Shown piece after piece: positions 28,016 through 37,258 of a DNA stretch of 64,000 nt. Each line of letters begins with the position of its first letter. Position 1 is the stretch's first letter. Made by a program: the position numbers and the translations under genes. The notes under the pieces are model-generated. The model was not told where the DNA came from and ran no database searches. It saw only the letters and a program-made list of their open reading frames with translations. This stretch comes from Streptococcus catagoni (GTDB taxonomy: Bacteria; Bacillota; Bacilli; Lactobacillales; Streptococcaceae), in assembly GCF_011421425.1 (NCBI RefSeq), contig NZ_WPCW01000002.1:297564-361563 (forward strand), in the 5' to 3' direction.

Positions 28016-28861
28016 ATGGATGTTACTTGGACTGTGAAATATATCACAGAATTTCTTGCAACTGCCCTGCTGATTATTCTTGGTAATGGAGCTGTTGCAA
28101 ATGTTGATTTAAAAGGGACTAAAGGAAATAACTCTGGTTGGGTTATTATCGCTTTAGGTTATGGTTTTGGGGTAATGATGCCAGCTTTAATGTTTGGTAA
28201 TGTTTCAGGGAATCACATTAACCCAGCCTTTACACTAGGTTTAGCTGTTTCTGGACTTTTCCCTTGGGCACATGTTGTCCAATATATGATTGCTCAAATA
28301 CTTGGAGCTGTTTTTGGACAATTAGTAGTTGTAGCTGTCTATGCTCCCTACTTTAAAAAGACTGAAAATCCAAATCCAATATTAGGATCATTTTCTACTA
28401 TCTCAGCTCTTGATGATGGAACAAAAGATAGCCAAAAACCAGCTCTCTTTAATGGATTTGCCAATGAATTTATCGGATCATTTGTTCTTTTCTTTGGTGC
28501 CTTAGCCTTGACTAAAAACTATTTTGGTGTGGAACTTGTTGGTAAACTTGTTGAAGCTGGCTATGATCAAACCACTGCAGCTACACAGATTTCACCATAT
28601 GTTACGGGACCAATTGCTGTAGCCCATTTAGGTATTGGTTTCCTTGTTATGACACTTGTGACATCATTAGGTGGCCCAACTGGACCTGCCTTGAACCCAG
28701 CACGTGACCTTGGACCTCGTCTTGTTCACCATCTCTTGCCTAAATCTGTTTTAGGACAAGCTAAAAGTGATTCTAAATGGTGGTACGCTTGGGTACCTGT
28801 ACTTGCTCCTACCTTGGCAGCAATAGCAGCAGTTGCATTCTTTAAATATTTATACCTATAA
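28016..28861 (+). CDS. glpF: Aquaglyceroporin
   Basis: A 281-residue MIP-family channel for glycerol and water. Two NPA boxes are seen, NHINPAFTLG and PALNPARDLGPR; the Asp after the second is the usual glycerol-facilitator mark. Six membrane spans plus two half helices. It has longer loops than E. coli GlpF, like the lactococcal Gla protein, whose gene also neighbours pepX. GGAGG precedes the ATG and a terminator follows. Confidence 0.93.
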   Translation: MDVTWTVKYITEFLATALLIILGNGAVANVDLKGTKGNNSGWVIIALGYGFGVMMPALMFGNVSGNHINPAFTLGLAVSGLFPWAHVVQYMIAQILGAVFGQLVVVAVYAPYFKKTENPNPILGSFSTISALDDGTKDSQKPALFNGFANEFIGSFVLFFGALALTKNYFGVELVGKLVEAGYDQTTAATQISPYVTGPIAVAHLGIGFLVMTLVTSLGGPTGPALNPARDLGPRLVHHLLPKSVLGQAKSDSKWWYAWVPVLAPTLAAIAAVAFFKYLYL

Positions 28862-28870
28862 AGATATTTT

Positions 28871-28896
28871 AAAAAAAGAGGCTTAGGCCTTTTTTT
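28871..28896 (+). terminator. glpF terminator
   Basis: AAAGAGGC pairs with GCCTTTTT (one G-T pair) around TTAG, followed by a T run. Confidence 0.75.
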
Positions 28897-28949
28897 AGTT
28901 TTAAGAAAAAGTCATTTTTTGACACTTTCCTTAGGTGCTGTCGGACAGG

Positions 28950-28977
28950 TTAAACAGTCAGGGGAGTGACTGTTTAA
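28950..28977. repeat. Palindromic hairpin left of the IS scar
   Basis: Arms TTAAACAGTCA (28950-28960) and TGACTGTTTAA (28967-28977), 11 bp perfect, loop GGGGAG. No T tract. The flanking sequence to 29080 (including GCACGGCGGAGGTAGCC) looks like repeated intergenic DNA, not a gene. Confidence 0.6.
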
Positions 28978-29084
28978 GAAAACCAAAGAATTCCATACCT
29001 AACTTTCAGCACGGCGGAGGTAGCCTTAATCAGCTCGCTCTTGCTCGCAAAAATAGGAAATTTATTGATAGGCTGCAGAGCTTC

Positions 29085-29376
29085 TTAGCCTATTGATCTA
29101 GGTAAATAGTGTTTGTCTTCAATCTCTTTAATGGTTTGACGCAGGGAACGGATTCCAAACAGAAATTGGATAATAGGAAGTTTGACCAACAGTATTGGAT
29201 CTAAGCTGGGACGCCCATTATCAAGACAATAACTATCTTTCACTAGGTCATAAATAAAAGAGAAATCTATGATGTGATCAATTTGACGAAGCAAATGGTC
29301 TTCTAGGACTAACTCATCTAAGCTATAAAAAGCCGACTTGATTGCGATTGTAATCAGGATTTTCTTTGTGAAACAT
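29085..29376 (-). pseudogene. IS1182-family transposase, N-terminal fragment
   Basis: From the ATG at 29376 the minus strand reads MFHKENPDYNRNQVGF, then an extra T in a run of five (29327-29331) breaks the frame. The next frame continues YSLDELVLEDHLLRQIDHII and GRPSLDPILLVKL to QTIKEIE, matching IS1182-type transposases, which are about 450-500 residues. After QTIKEIE (near 29115) the similarity stops, so the catalytic DDE part is deleted. This is a dead remnant. The left flank is unrelated and no IS end was found. Confidence 0.85.
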
Positions 29377-29520
29377 AGGGAGCACCTCACAATTATTCTT
29401 AATGCTATTATACTCCCAAGAAGAGAAAAGTACTGACTTATTATCACGAATAAGATATTTTTCCCAGTGGCATAAGTGGCTTAGTTCAATTTAAAAAAGC
29501 CACGACGGAATTTTTTAGAG

Positions 29521-29545
29521 AGAATTAGTCCAGTGGACTAATTCT
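29521..29545. repeat. 25-bp perfect palindrome
   Basis: Arms AGAATTAGTCCA and TGGACTAATTCT meet at a single central G. It shares the core GTCCAGTGGAC with a second palindrome 75 bp away. Confidence 0.8.
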
Positions 29546-29606
29546 GCGTGAGTCTTGAAACGAAAAAGCGAGGGGGCTAAAAAATTAGTAATGGAATTCC
29601 GTGGGA

Positions 29607-29633
29607 ATCAAAAGGTCCAGTGGACCTTTTGAT
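29607..29633. repeat. 27-bp perfect palindrome
   Basis: Arms ATCAAAAGGTCCA and TGGACCTTTTGAT around a central G, with the same core as the palindrome at 29521-29545. Neither is followed by a T run. Together they fill the 29448-29690 gap beside the transposase scar. Confidence 0.8.
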
Positions 29634-29694
29634 CTGCTCTCCTTGAAACTAGAATGAGAGCACACCCAAGTCCGAGCCACTTTAGAAAAATATC

Positions 29695-29725
29695 AAAAAA
29701 GTGAAGACAAGAACTTTGTCTTCAC
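29695..29725 (-). terminator. Terminator of the TauE-like gene
   Basis: On the minus strand GTGAAGACAA pairs with TTGTCTTCAC, loop AGTTC, followed by TTTTTT. Confidence 0.8.
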
Positions 29726-29728
29726 TCT

Positions 29729-29750
29729 GAGAGGCTTAAGCCTCTTTTTT
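29729..29750 (+). terminator. Plus-strand terminator at the end of the TauE-like gene
   Basis: GAGGCTTAAGCCTC (29731-29744) is perfectly symmetric and followed by TTTTTT. It overlaps the stop codon of the minus-strand gene and would stop transcription coming from the IS scar. Confidence 0.65.
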
Positions 29751-30638
29751 ATTATTTGCTATCTGGTTTACTCTGGAAGAGCGGATAAGAATGATTCCTG
29801 TGAAAATAACTATAATAACCACTAGTTTTTTAAGGCTATTAATGTCTAAATTAGTAAGGAAAAAGACAGCTAAAAGAACACCAATCACGCCTCCAGTGGA
29901 TAAGCCGATCAGTCCCTTCCATGAGACACGATCATCTTTGATAAACTGTCGGCTGGATGCTGTCATAATCATAGCAGCGTCAAGCATCATAACTGGCATG
30001 GCTACTGCTGGACTTAGTCCCATAAGTGAAAAGAAGATCAGCTCTGGAGCGTAGTTTCCAAGCCCCATGGTCATTAAAATACCTATGATACAATTAAAGA
30101 TGATACCAATGAGAAGCCAAATGCCATGCAGGCCATGGGCTGAGTGTGCAATCTCAGAACCAGGATTGGTGATCATTCTAAAGATCATAATGCCTGAGGC
30201 AAGGATTAAAAGGCAACCAAGGATCATCTGGACAGTTGGAGTATGCCAATTCTTAGTAATTCGAGTACCAAAGTAAGCCCCGATAAAAGCAGCAGCAGCC
30301 ATTGAGATCAGGGTGAGGGTCTCAACCCTAACCACGAAAATAAAGCAGAGTGACTGGATTAATACAGGGATGACATGACCCACAGTCATTGTACCCGGTA
30401 ATTTACTATCGTCATCAACCAACTTGGTGACTTTAAAAAATGTCGTTGTGGTGGCAAAAGAGCCAATTCCTAAGGTATCAAGTGCATCAGTAATCAGACC
30501 AATCCAAAAACCTGTAAAAAAACGATCAAAGGGGTTTATTTTTTTGGCCTTAAGATGGGTGACCAAGGTTATAAAAATAAAAAGCATTGCCGCTATTAGC
30601 AAAAACTGTATAAAACGTAGGATAAGTAAATCATTCAT
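29736..30638 (-). CDS. TauE/SafE-family anion exporter
   Basis: A 300-residue membrane protein of the TauE/SafE (DUF81) family with about eight spans in two halves, each opening with the family pattern (GFWIGLITDALDTLGIGSF and GIIFNCIIGILMTMGLGNYAPEL). The start at 30638 (MNDLLILRFIQF) is used; the frame is open further upstream but those 55 codons are not membrane-protein-like and overlap the divergent cppA promoter. Family members export sulfite, sulfoacetate or related anions; the substrate here is not predictable. Confidence 0.85.
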   Translation of the reverse strand: MNDLLILRFIQFLLIAAMLFIFITLVTHLKAKKINPFDRFFTGFWIGLITDALDTLGIGSFATTTTFFKVTKLVDDDSKLPGTMTVGHVIPVLIQSLCFIFVVRVETLTLISMAAAAFIGAYFGTRITKNWHTPTVQMILGCLLILASGIMIFRMITNPGSEIAHSAHGLHGIWLLIGIIFNCIIGILMTMGLGNYAPELIFFSLMGLSPAVAMPVMMLDAAMIMTASSRQFIKDDRVSWKGLIGLSTGGVIGVLLAVFFLTNLDINSLKKLVVIIVIFTGIILIRSSRVNQIANNKKEA

Positions 30639-30750
30639 AGCTAATAGTTTACAAAAAAAAGGGCTGTTGGTCAATGACCTACTGCTAGCACATAATTTCT
30701 TGTCAAAATGCGTTTTTTTGTCTATAATAGCAATGAAATTAGGAGGACAT

Positions 30751-31503
30751 ATGACTTTATTAAAAGGTACTATTTTTAATACCCCTGTATTACGTGTCAA
30801 CAATCGTCAAGTAAACATTGACTTTTACCAAAAAAGTTTAGGAATGAAGCTGGTCTATGAGGAAAATGCCATTGCTGTCTTCACATCCTTTGGTGATGGC
30901 AAAGAACGGTTTGTTATTGAAGAAACACCGTCAGCCAGAGCCCGTGCGGTAGAAGGAGCTAAGAAGCTTAATACAATCGTTATTAAAAGTAAGGAACCAA
31001 AAGCCATTGAACAATTAATAGCCCATGGAGCAGAAGTCGAGAGACTTTTTAAAGGGAAAAATGGCTATGCCTATGAGACGTTTTCTCCAGAAGGAGATCG
31101 CTTTTTACTGCACGCTGAAGATGATGTCAATTTTTTAGAGGCAGCTGAACTTCCACAGTTAGAAGCAGACAAGGACTTTAGAGGACTGCCTGACTTTACC
31201 TTTGAAAAAATTGTTTTGAATGTACTAGATGAACAAAAATCGCGTAATTTTTATGAGGCACTCTTTGAAAGTTCTTTTCCTATTGAAATGGATTTTACAC
31301 AGGCCAGTGGACCTGATCTAGCTATTGCACCCAATCTCACTTGGGACTTAGAAATCCTTGAGTTTTCTGTTCCAAAAGAATGTGATCTGAAGCAAGTAAA
31401 AGCACAATGGGAAGCTAAGGGGTTAGATCTCTACCTTGATAAGAAAGAAAACATCCTTGTACTGTCAGATCCAAGTCAAGTAGAAGTTTGGTTGATGAAA
31501 TGA
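30751..31503 (+). CDS. cppA: CppA, VOC-fold protein
   Basis: A 250-residue protein matching streptococcal CppA, named as a C3-degrading proteinase and built of glyoxalase/VOC-like CppA_N and CppA_C domains. The N-terminus MTLLKGTIFNTPVLRVNNRQ and FYQKSLGMKLVYEENAIAVF are typical. AGGAGG precedes ATG 30751; the frame is open further upstream but overlaps the divergent gene. No signal peptide, so action on host complement C3 would need release from cells. It overlaps the next gene by ATGA. Confidence 0.85.
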   Translation: MTLLKGTIFNTPVLRVNNRQVNIDFYQKSLGMKLVYEENAIAVFTSFGDGKERFVIEETPSARARAVEGAKKLNTIVIKSKEPKAIEQLIAHGAEVERLFKGKNGYAYETFSPEGDRFLLHAEDDVNFLEAAELPQLEADKDFRGLPDFTFEKIVLNVLDEQKSRNFYEALFESSFPIEMDFTQASGPDLAIAPNLTWDLEILEFSVPKECDLKQVKAQWEAKGLDLYLDKKENILVLSDPSQVEVWLMK

Positions 31504-32423
31504 CAAGCAAACTCTTTGATTTGATTGAAGAGCAAATCAGTTCACAGGTTTACCACGGAGCCAGTTTGGCTCTTTTTAAGGACGGAAAATGGCAGGACTA
31601 CTATTTTGGAACCATAGATGGCCATGAACCCGTCAAAGCTGGCTTGGTTTATGACTTAGCCAGTGTTTCCAAGGTTGTTGGTGTGGGTACCCTGTGTATT
31701 CTTATGCTTAAGAGCGGAGCTTTAGAGCTTGATAGGCCCTTGAAGGATTATTACCCTGATTTTAAAAATAGTCAGGTTAGTCTGCGGCAGCTTTTAACCC
31801 ATACCAGTGGGTTAGATCCCTTTATCCCCAATAGGGATCAGCTAAATGCCAAAGAGCTTAAGGAAGCCATGAATCATCTAAAAGATAGAGGGAATACTGA
31901 TTTTTTATATAGTGATGTTAATTTTATCCTTTTGGGATTTATGCTGGAAGAATTTTATGGACGTCCGCTAGATCAACTTTTTGAGGACTATATTTTTCAG
32001 CCGCTGGGGATGTCTCAGATTTCTTTTGGACCTAGAAGGGATGCTCTGGCAACTGTAAAAGGAATTAATGATGGAAAGGTTCATGATCCTAAGGCAAAGG
32101 TGCTAGAGAACCATACAGGTTCAGCTGGACTTTTTTCAGGTCTTAAGGATTTAGAGCTTTTCTTAGAGTGGTATATGAAAAACCATGAGTCCCACAATCT
32201 TTTTCAAAACTACAGTAAGAAAGATAATATGCGATCCATTGCCTGGCGATATGAAGCGGGTTGGCTGGATCATACAGGCTATACTGGACCTTTTATTATG
32301 TTTAATGATAAAAATCAGGCAGCCATCTTTCTTACCAATAGGACTTATGAAAAGGATCATCGTGAAGATTGGATCAAGGAAAGAAATCGGATTATGGAAG
32401 CTATTAGAAGGCTTTATCAGTAA
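31500..32423 (+). CDS. Beta-lactamase-fold serine hydrolase
   Basis: A 307-residue protein of the class C beta-lactamase/penicillin-binding superfamily. The SxxK motif is SVSK at residues 55-58 and the YxN-type motif is YSDVN near residue 139; HTGSAGLF is the likely third motif. No signal peptide, so it is probably cytoplasmic, acting as an esterase or peptidase. The ATG at 31500 overlaps the cppA stop (ATGA), indicating translational coupling. Substrate unknown. Confidence 0.85.
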   Translation: MTSKLFDLIEEQISSQVYHGASLALFKDGKWQDYYFGTIDGHEPVKAGLVYDLASVSKVVGVGTLCILMLKSGALELDRPLKDYYPDFKNSQVSLRQLLTHTSGLDPFIPNRDQLNAKELKEAMNHLKDRGNTDFLYSDVNFILLGFMLEEFYGRPLDQLFEDYIFQPLGMSQISFGPRRDALATVKGINDGKVHDPKAKVLENHTGSAGLFSGLKDLELFLEWYMKNHESHNLFQNYSKKDNMRSIAWRYEAGWLDHTGYTGPFIMFNDKNQAAIFLTNRTYEKDHREDWIKERNRIMEAIRRLYQ

Positions 32424-32424
32424 G

Positions 32425-32457
32425 AAAAGACCAAGCCTATCAGGCTTGGTCTTTTTT
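32425..32457 (+). terminator. Terminator after the serine hydrolase
   Basis: A 14-bp perfect stem, AAAAGACCAAGCCT with AGGCTTGGTCTTTT, plus a T run; it also reaches into the end of the convergent gene. Confidence 0.88.
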
Positions 32458-32847
32458 GTGATGTTTTTTAAAGAGTTTAGGAGCATAATAACCGTTAAAA
32501 CTGCTAATATAAAAAGCTGAGAAAATTAGAAGTAGTAGGTTATAGTTAAAAAACCGATTGTATGATGAGTTGCTTCCAAAAAGTTCAAAGCTTATGATCA
32601 GCAAAATAATCGCGAAAAGTCCAGCATTGTTTTTTAGGTTATGATAGTAATTTTTAAGAAGGACTTTCCTATTGAGGGGTTTCTTAAGTTTATCTACTGT
32701 TAGGAAATAGAAGATTATTTGGAATAGAAAATTAATGATCTGAAAAAATCCAAACTGGAGAAGCGAGATAGAGAAATAGTAGGAAAGAAAGGAACTGATA
32801 CAAGAGTTGATAATAAGGGTGAGTAGTAATCTTTTCTTTTGTTTCAA
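32440..32847 (-). CDS. Hypothetical membrane protein
   Basis: A 135-residue hydrophobic protein with about four membrane spans (near residues 9-28, 30-50, 76-90 and 100-116). A basic loop KLKKPLNRKVLLKNYYHNLK lies between the second and third, and it ends in HHKKDQA. Its last codons lie within the shared terminator of the convergent serine hydrolase. I do not recognise the family. AAGGAG upstream supports translation. Confidence 0.55.
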   Translation of the reverse strand: MKQKKRLLLTLIINSCISSFLSYYFSISLLQFGFFQIINFLFQIIFYFLTVDKLKKPLNRKVLLKNYYHNLKNNAGLFAIILLIISFELFGSNSSYNRFFNYNLLLLIFSAFYISSFNGYYAPKLFKKHHKKDQA

Positions 32848-32932
32848 GCTAGTAAGCTCCTTTTCTTAACTAATGAGACGAGGTTTATTGACCAAAGAGA
32901 GAGCCTTGAGGAAGGTCTGTCATGTCTTCAGT

Positions 32933-33370
32933 CTACAAGTCTTTTTCCATGGTAATATGGTCTATGCCTGCCTCTTGGAAAATCTCTCCTTGGCAGGTGA
33001 ATCCTAATTTTTTATAGAAATCTTCAGCACTTAGCTGGGCGTGTAGAACCATCTTTTCAAAACCTTGAATCCTAAAGTAATCCATTGCATAGAGGATCAA
33101 GGTCTTCCCGATTTCTTGTCCACGATAATCACTTAAAACGGCCATACGCTGTAAGCTGGCAATCTGATTGACATTGTCTGGTAGTATGCGACAAGTTGCG
33201 CAAGGGCTTCCTGAATCACTATAGACAGTAAAGTGTAAGCAATGAGCTTCATCTTTATCAATCTCAATATTTTGGGGCACTCCCTGTTCTCCGACAAAGA
33301 CAGTTTGGCGTATTTTAACAGCATCTAGATAGGTTTTTGATAGGGTATTGCGGCTTTGTTTAATAATCAT
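32933..33370 (-). CDS. GNAT-family N-acetyltransferase
   Basis: A 145-residue GNAT enzyme of the ElaA-like type (KIRQTVFVGEQGVPQNIEID at the start). The acetyl-CoA loop is DYRGQEIGKTLILYAMDYF, and YKKLGFTCQGEIFQEAGIDHITM closes the fold. Single gene between a membrane protein and pflB. The acetylated substrate is not predictable. Confidence 0.88.
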   Translation of the reverse strand: MIIKQSRNTLSKTYLDAVKIRQTVFVGEQGVPQNIEIDKDEAHCLHFTVYSDSGSPCATCRILPDNVNQIASLQRMAVLSDYRGQEIGKTLILYAMDYFRIQGFEKMVLHAQLSAEDFYKKLGFTCQGEIFQEAGIDHITMEKDL

Positions 33371-33427
33371 AAAACTATTTTAGCGAAAAAAAGAGCGTTG
33401 TCAATAGACAGGCTCCTTTCGTAAAAC

Positions 33428-35755
33428 TTATTTTCCTGAGACAGCTTCAGCGGCATCATCCATTGAAAGAACTTCATGGAAGACACGTTGAGTCAACTCT
33501 TGTTTTTGTTCTGGTGTAAGGTATTTAGTGTTTACACAGTAACCTGAGATACGAACAATAACGTCTTCGCCGCTCATGATCTTGTCATAAACGTCGTTAA
33601 GGTCCATAACGTTCAAGTTAACGTGTTGACCACCATTTTCAAAGTAACCATCAAGTACAGTTACCAAGTTATCAACTTGTTCGTCGAATGTTTTACCTAG
33701 GGCACGAGGTGATACTTGAGTTGTCAATGAAATACCGTCATTGGCATGTGAGAAGTCAAGTTTAGCCAATGAGTTAAGGTTTTGTAACCATCCACCTTTA
33801 GCTTTGTTGGATGGGTTGGCACCTGGTGAGAAGAACTCAACTTTGCTTGTGTTAACTGAGCCATCTTCGTTGAGGAAGACACCACGGTGAACTGGAGAGT
33901 TACCAGTTTGTTTAGAGTAGGCAACGTTTGAAGTGATAGTAAGAAGTGAAACTGAAGCTTCAGCATTCTTATAAAGTTTGTGACTTGCAAGACGTGTGTG
34001 GTAAGCTTCCATCAACCATTTAGCAATATCATCAACACGGTCATCATCTTCACCATAACGAGGGAAGTCACCAGTAACTTCGTAGTCGTAGATGTAGCCA
34101 TTTTCATCACGGATAGTCTTAACTGTAGCGTATTTAATAGCTGATAAGGTATCTACTGTATTTGCGAAACCACAGATACCAAATCCCATGTTAGCGCGTT
34201 GTTGACTTGGTAAGAAGGCCATTTGAACAGCTTCGTAGTTGTATTTATCAGTCATGTAGTGAATGATGTTAAGGGCATCTACGTAAGTATCTGTCAACCA
34301 GTCAAGTGATTTTTCAAAGTTAGCCATAACTTCGTCGTAGTTAAGGATTTCTGAAGTGATTGGTTCAACTACGTTAAAGACTTTGTAGTCTCTGTGAACA
34401 TCGTCATAACCACCGTTAAGACCAGTAAGGAGAGCTTTAAGAACGTTAACACGTGCACCAAAGTATTGGATGTTGTGACGTTGGTCTTCGTTTTCTGGGT
34501 CAAGTGGTGATACACAACATGAAATACATGACATTTCACCATAACCTTCTTTAGCCATAGTTGTCACACCTTCGTATTGGATAGAAGAGTGTTTGTGGCT
34601 CATTTTCATACAGTAGCGACGGAATGATTCAGGTAATTTATCAGTCCATAGAACTGTTAAGTTTGGTTCTGGAGAGTTACCAATGTTGTCAAGAGTGTTT
34701 AAGAAACGGTAGTCCATTTTTGTAACACGGTGACGACCGTCATTACCCATACCAGCCATTGAAGTTGTGATAAATGTTGGGTCACCTGAGTAAAGGGCAT
34801 CGTAAGCTTTTGTACGACCGAATTTTACAGTACGTAATTTAAGAACGAAGTCATCTACAAATTCTTGGATTTCTGATTCTGTAAATGTTCCACGAGCTAG
34901 GTCACGTTCTGCAAAGATATCAAGAACGATTGGTACACGTCCAAGAGATGTAGCAGCACCGTTGATCACACGACATACAGCCATGAATGCGATGTTTACC
35001 CATTGGATAGCTTCTTTAACGTTTTCAGCTGGACGACGTACGTCAACTCCGTAAAGATCACCAAGTTTAGCAACTTCACCAAGTGCTTGGTATTGAAGGT
35101 TGATTTCTTCACGAAGACGGATTGATTCTTCGTCGATTTCAGTGATAGCATTCCAGTCGTTGACTTTTTCTTGCATGAGGTAGTCAGCTCCGTAAAGAGC
35201 AAGACGTGCGTAAACACCGATGATACGTCCACGTGAGTAAGCATCTGGCAGACCAGTTACGGTATGCGCGTGGCGTGCGCGACGAATATTTGAAGTGTAG
35301 GCACGGAAGATACCATCATTAACAGTGGTTACATATTTAGTGAAAATTTCATGTACTGCTGGGTCAGGTTCATAGCCATTTTCTTTAAGGGTTGTTTCCG
35401 CCATACGGATACCACCTTTTGGCATGAAGTTTAATTTGAATAATTCATCATTTTGGATACCATAGATGAGTTCGTTTTCTTTGTCGATGTAACCAGCAGG
35501 AATACCAGCAATTGATGAAGGACGAGTGTCAAATGGGAAGCGTGTTTCTTCATAACCTGCTTTAGTGTCTTCAATGATTTTTTTGATTTTAAGTGAACGT
35601 TCAGTAGCGCCAGCTAAGAATGATTCATCTCCATCGTAAGGGGTGTAGTTAGCTTGTACAAAACGAGAAACGCTTGCTTTTTCTTTCCAGTCAGTTCCCT
35701 TAAAGCCTTCCCAAGCTTTTTCGAAAACATCTGTGTTAGTTTTTACAGTTGCCAT
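33428..35755 (-). CDS. pflB: Pyruvate formate-lyase
   Basis: A 775-residue glycyl-radical enzyme that converts pyruvate and CoA to acetyl-CoA and formate in anaerobic mixed-acid fermentation. The adjacent active-site cysteines are in [14 protein letters not shown], and the glycyl-radical site is near the C-terminus in [13 protein letters not shown]. It needs activation by PflA, which is not in the window. Full length. Upstream are a cre-like palindrome and a Rex-like site, fitting control by carbon source and NADH. Confidence 0.97.
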   Translation of the reverse strand: MATVKTNTDVFEKAWEGFKGTDWKEKASVSRFVQANYTPYDGDESFLAGATERSLKIKKIIEDTKAGYEETRFPFDTRPSSIAGIPAGYIDKENELIYGIQNDELFKLNFMPKGGIRMAETTLKENGYEPDPAVHEIFTKYVTTVNDGIFRAYTSNIRRARHAHTVTGLPDAYSRGRIIGVYARLALYGADYLMQEKVNDWNAITEIDEESIRLREEINLQYQALGEVAKLGDLYGVDVRRPAENVKEAIQWVNIAFMAVCRVINGAATSLGRVPIVLDIFAERDLARGTFTESEIQEFVDDFVLKLRTVKFGRTKAYDALYSGDPTFITTSMAGMGNDGRHRVTKMDYRFLNTLDNIGNSPEPNLTVLWTDKLPESFRRYCMKMSHKHSSIQYEGVTTMAKEGYGEMSCISCCVSPLDPENEDQRHNIQYFGARVNVLKALLTGLNGGYDDVHRDYKVFNVVEPITSEILNYDEVMANFEKSLDWLTDTYVDALNIIHYMTDKYNYEAVQMAFLPSQQRANMGFGICGFANTVDTLSAIKYATVKTIRDENGYIYDYEVTGDFPRYGEDDDRVDDIAKWLMEAYHTRLASHKLYKNAEASVSLLTITSNVAYSKQTGNSPVHRGVFLNEDGSVNTSKVEFFSPGANPSNKAKGGWLQNLNSLAKLDFSHANDGISLTTQVSPRALGKTFDEQVDNLVTVLDGYFENGGQHVNLNVMDLNDVYDKIMSGEDVIVRISGYCVNTKYLTPEQKQELTQRVFHEVLSMDDAAEAVSGK

Positions 35756-35819
35756 AAGAGTCTCCTTAATATTCTAGTAACAATGGGGGTGTTCCATTTA
35801 CACCATTAGTTTAACATAC

Positions 35820-35834
35820 GGGAAACGTTTTCCC
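35820..35834. promoter_or_regulatory. cre-like site upstream of pflB
   Basis: GGGAAACGTTTTCCC has the CcpA-type core AAACGTTT with symmetric arms, 65 bp upstream of the pflB start. CcpA control of pfl is known in related bacteria; here it is inferred. Confidence 0.55.
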
Positions 35835-35872
35835 AAGCAAAAATCTTGACAAATCAGAGATTCTTTTCTAGT

Positions 35873-35900
35873 ACAGTTTGTTGAAACAGTCACAAACTGT
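35873..35900. promoter_or_regulatory. Rex-like site in an inverted repeat
   Basis: On the minus strand 35878-35895 reads TTGTGACTGTTTCAACAA, close to the Rex consensus TTGTGA-N6-TCACAA (first half exact, second half 4 of 6). It lies inside a wider inverted repeat ACAGTTTGT/ACAAACTGT. It sits between pflB and dinB and could act on either. Confidence 0.45.
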
Positions 35901-35961
35901 ATTAAAAAGTCGAAAATTGGCATTATTGCTAGTAAAGGGTATAATAAAAGTGGAGGGGATT

Positions 35962-37056
35962 ATGCTAATATTTCCATTGTTAAACAATACCAAAAGGAAA
36001 ATTATTCATATTGATATGGATGCCTTTTTTGCTGCGGTGGAAATTCGTGATAATCCCGAATTAAGGGGAAAACCAGTGGTCATTGCCAAGGATCCAAGAG
36101 AAACTGGGGGGCGTGGGGTTGTGTCTACCTGCAGCTATGAAGCTAGAAAATTTGGCATTCACTCCGCCATGAGTTCAAAAGAAGCCTATGATCGCTGTCC
36201 ACAGGCTATTTTTATCTCAGGGAACTACCACAAATACCGTCAGGTAGGCTTGGAGATTCGTAGTATCTTCAAAAGGTACACCGATCTGGTTGAGCCCATG
36301 TCTATTGATGAGGCTTATTTAGATGTGACTGACAATAAGCTAAAGATAAAATCAGCAGTGAAAATTGCTAAGCTCATTCAGCATAATATTTGGGAAGAAT
36401 TAGGATTGACCTGTTCAGCTGGTATTTCTTACAATAAATTTTTAGCTAAGTTGGCCAGTGATTTTGAAAAGCCACATGGATTAACCTTGATCTTACCAGA
36501 AGAGGCCCAAGATTTTTTGGCAGATTTACCAATTGAGAAGTTTCATGGGGTTGGGAAAAAGTCAGTGGAAAAGTTACATGAAATGGGTGTTTATCGGGGG
36601 CGAGATCTTTTAGAAATACCAGAAATGCAACTGATTGATCACTTTGGTCGCTTTGGCTATGACCTCTACCGCAAGGCTCGAGGGATTAGTAATTCAGAAG
36701 TTAAGGCCAATCGTATCCGTAAATCAATTGGTAGTGAGAGAACCTACGCTAAACTCCTATATACAGAAGAAGACGTCAGAGCAGAGATAGCCAAGAATGC
36801 TAAGCGCGTGACTGAAATTATGGAGAGCTATAAAAAGCTAGGAAAAATAGTGATTTTAAAGGTTAGGTATAGTGATTTTACGACCTTGACAAAAAGGGTC
36901 AGTCTTGCTGAGCCAACAAGGGATTTTGAGCTGATCAACCAAAGGGCTGCTGCCATCTATGAAAGTCTAGAAGAACAAACCAATGGCATTAGATTACTGG
37001 GAGTAACCATGACAGCCTTGGAAGATAAGCACAAGGATATTAGCCTTGGCCTCTAA
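35962..37056 (+). CDS. dinB: DNA polymerase IV
   Basis: A 364-residue Y-family translesion polymerase. [21 protein letters not shown] holds the first catalytic Asp, and SIDEAYLDV holds the others. Little-finger domain at the C-terminus, but no clear beta-clamp-binding tail beyond KDISLGL. The start at 35962 is preferred for its GGAGGGG site; an upstream extension runs through the promoter region. Confidence 0.93.
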   Translation: MLIFPLLNNTKRKIIHIDMDAFFAAVEIRDNPELRGKPVVIAKDPRETGGRGVVSTCSYEARKFGIHSAMSSKEAYDRCPQAIFISGNYHKYRQVGLEIRSIFKRYTDLVEPMSIDEAYLDVTDNKLKIKSAVKIAKLIQHNIWEELGLTCSAGISYNKFLAKLASDFEKPHGLTLILPEEAQDFLADLPIEKFHGVGKKSVEKLHEMGVYRGRDLLEIPEMQLIDHFGRFGYDLYRKARGISNSEVKANRIRKSIGSERTYAKLLYTEEDVRAEIAKNAKRVTEIMESYKKLGKIVILKVRYSDFTTLTKRVSLAEPTRDFELINQRAAAIYESLEEQTNGIRLLGVTMTALEDKHKDISLGL

Positions 37057-37101
37057 ATATTTGAAGAAGAAAAGAAATTAAAGTCTAAAACAGAGATAGC
37101 T

Positions 37102-37132
37102 AAAGTGGTGAATCTCTTTTTCATCACTTTTT
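37102..37132 (+). terminator. dinB terminator
   Basis: AAAGTGGTGA pairs with TCATCACTTT (one G-T pair) and is followed by TT. Confidence 0.65.
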
Positions 37133-37199
37133 ACTTGGCCATTTCTCAACAAGACACTTTGGTCTCGCTACTACAACAGAAAAATCCCAAAAAAGACAT

Positions 37200-37236
37200 A
37201 AAAAGATTGAAGAAAAAAGTCTTTTTCTTCAATCTA
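37200..37236 (-). terminator. Terminator of the 37.3-kb membrane gene
   Basis: On the minus strand AGATTGAAGAAAAAG pairs with CTTTTTTCTTCAATCT and is followed by TTTT. Confidence 0.75.
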
Positions 37237-37258
37237 TCTGTAGACTATTTTATTTTTT

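Noticed and set aside
30424..30750. N-terminal extension of cppA
   Set aside because: The frame is open but lies opposite the TauE-like gene; AGGAGG before ATG 30751 and the CppA N-terminus mark the real start.
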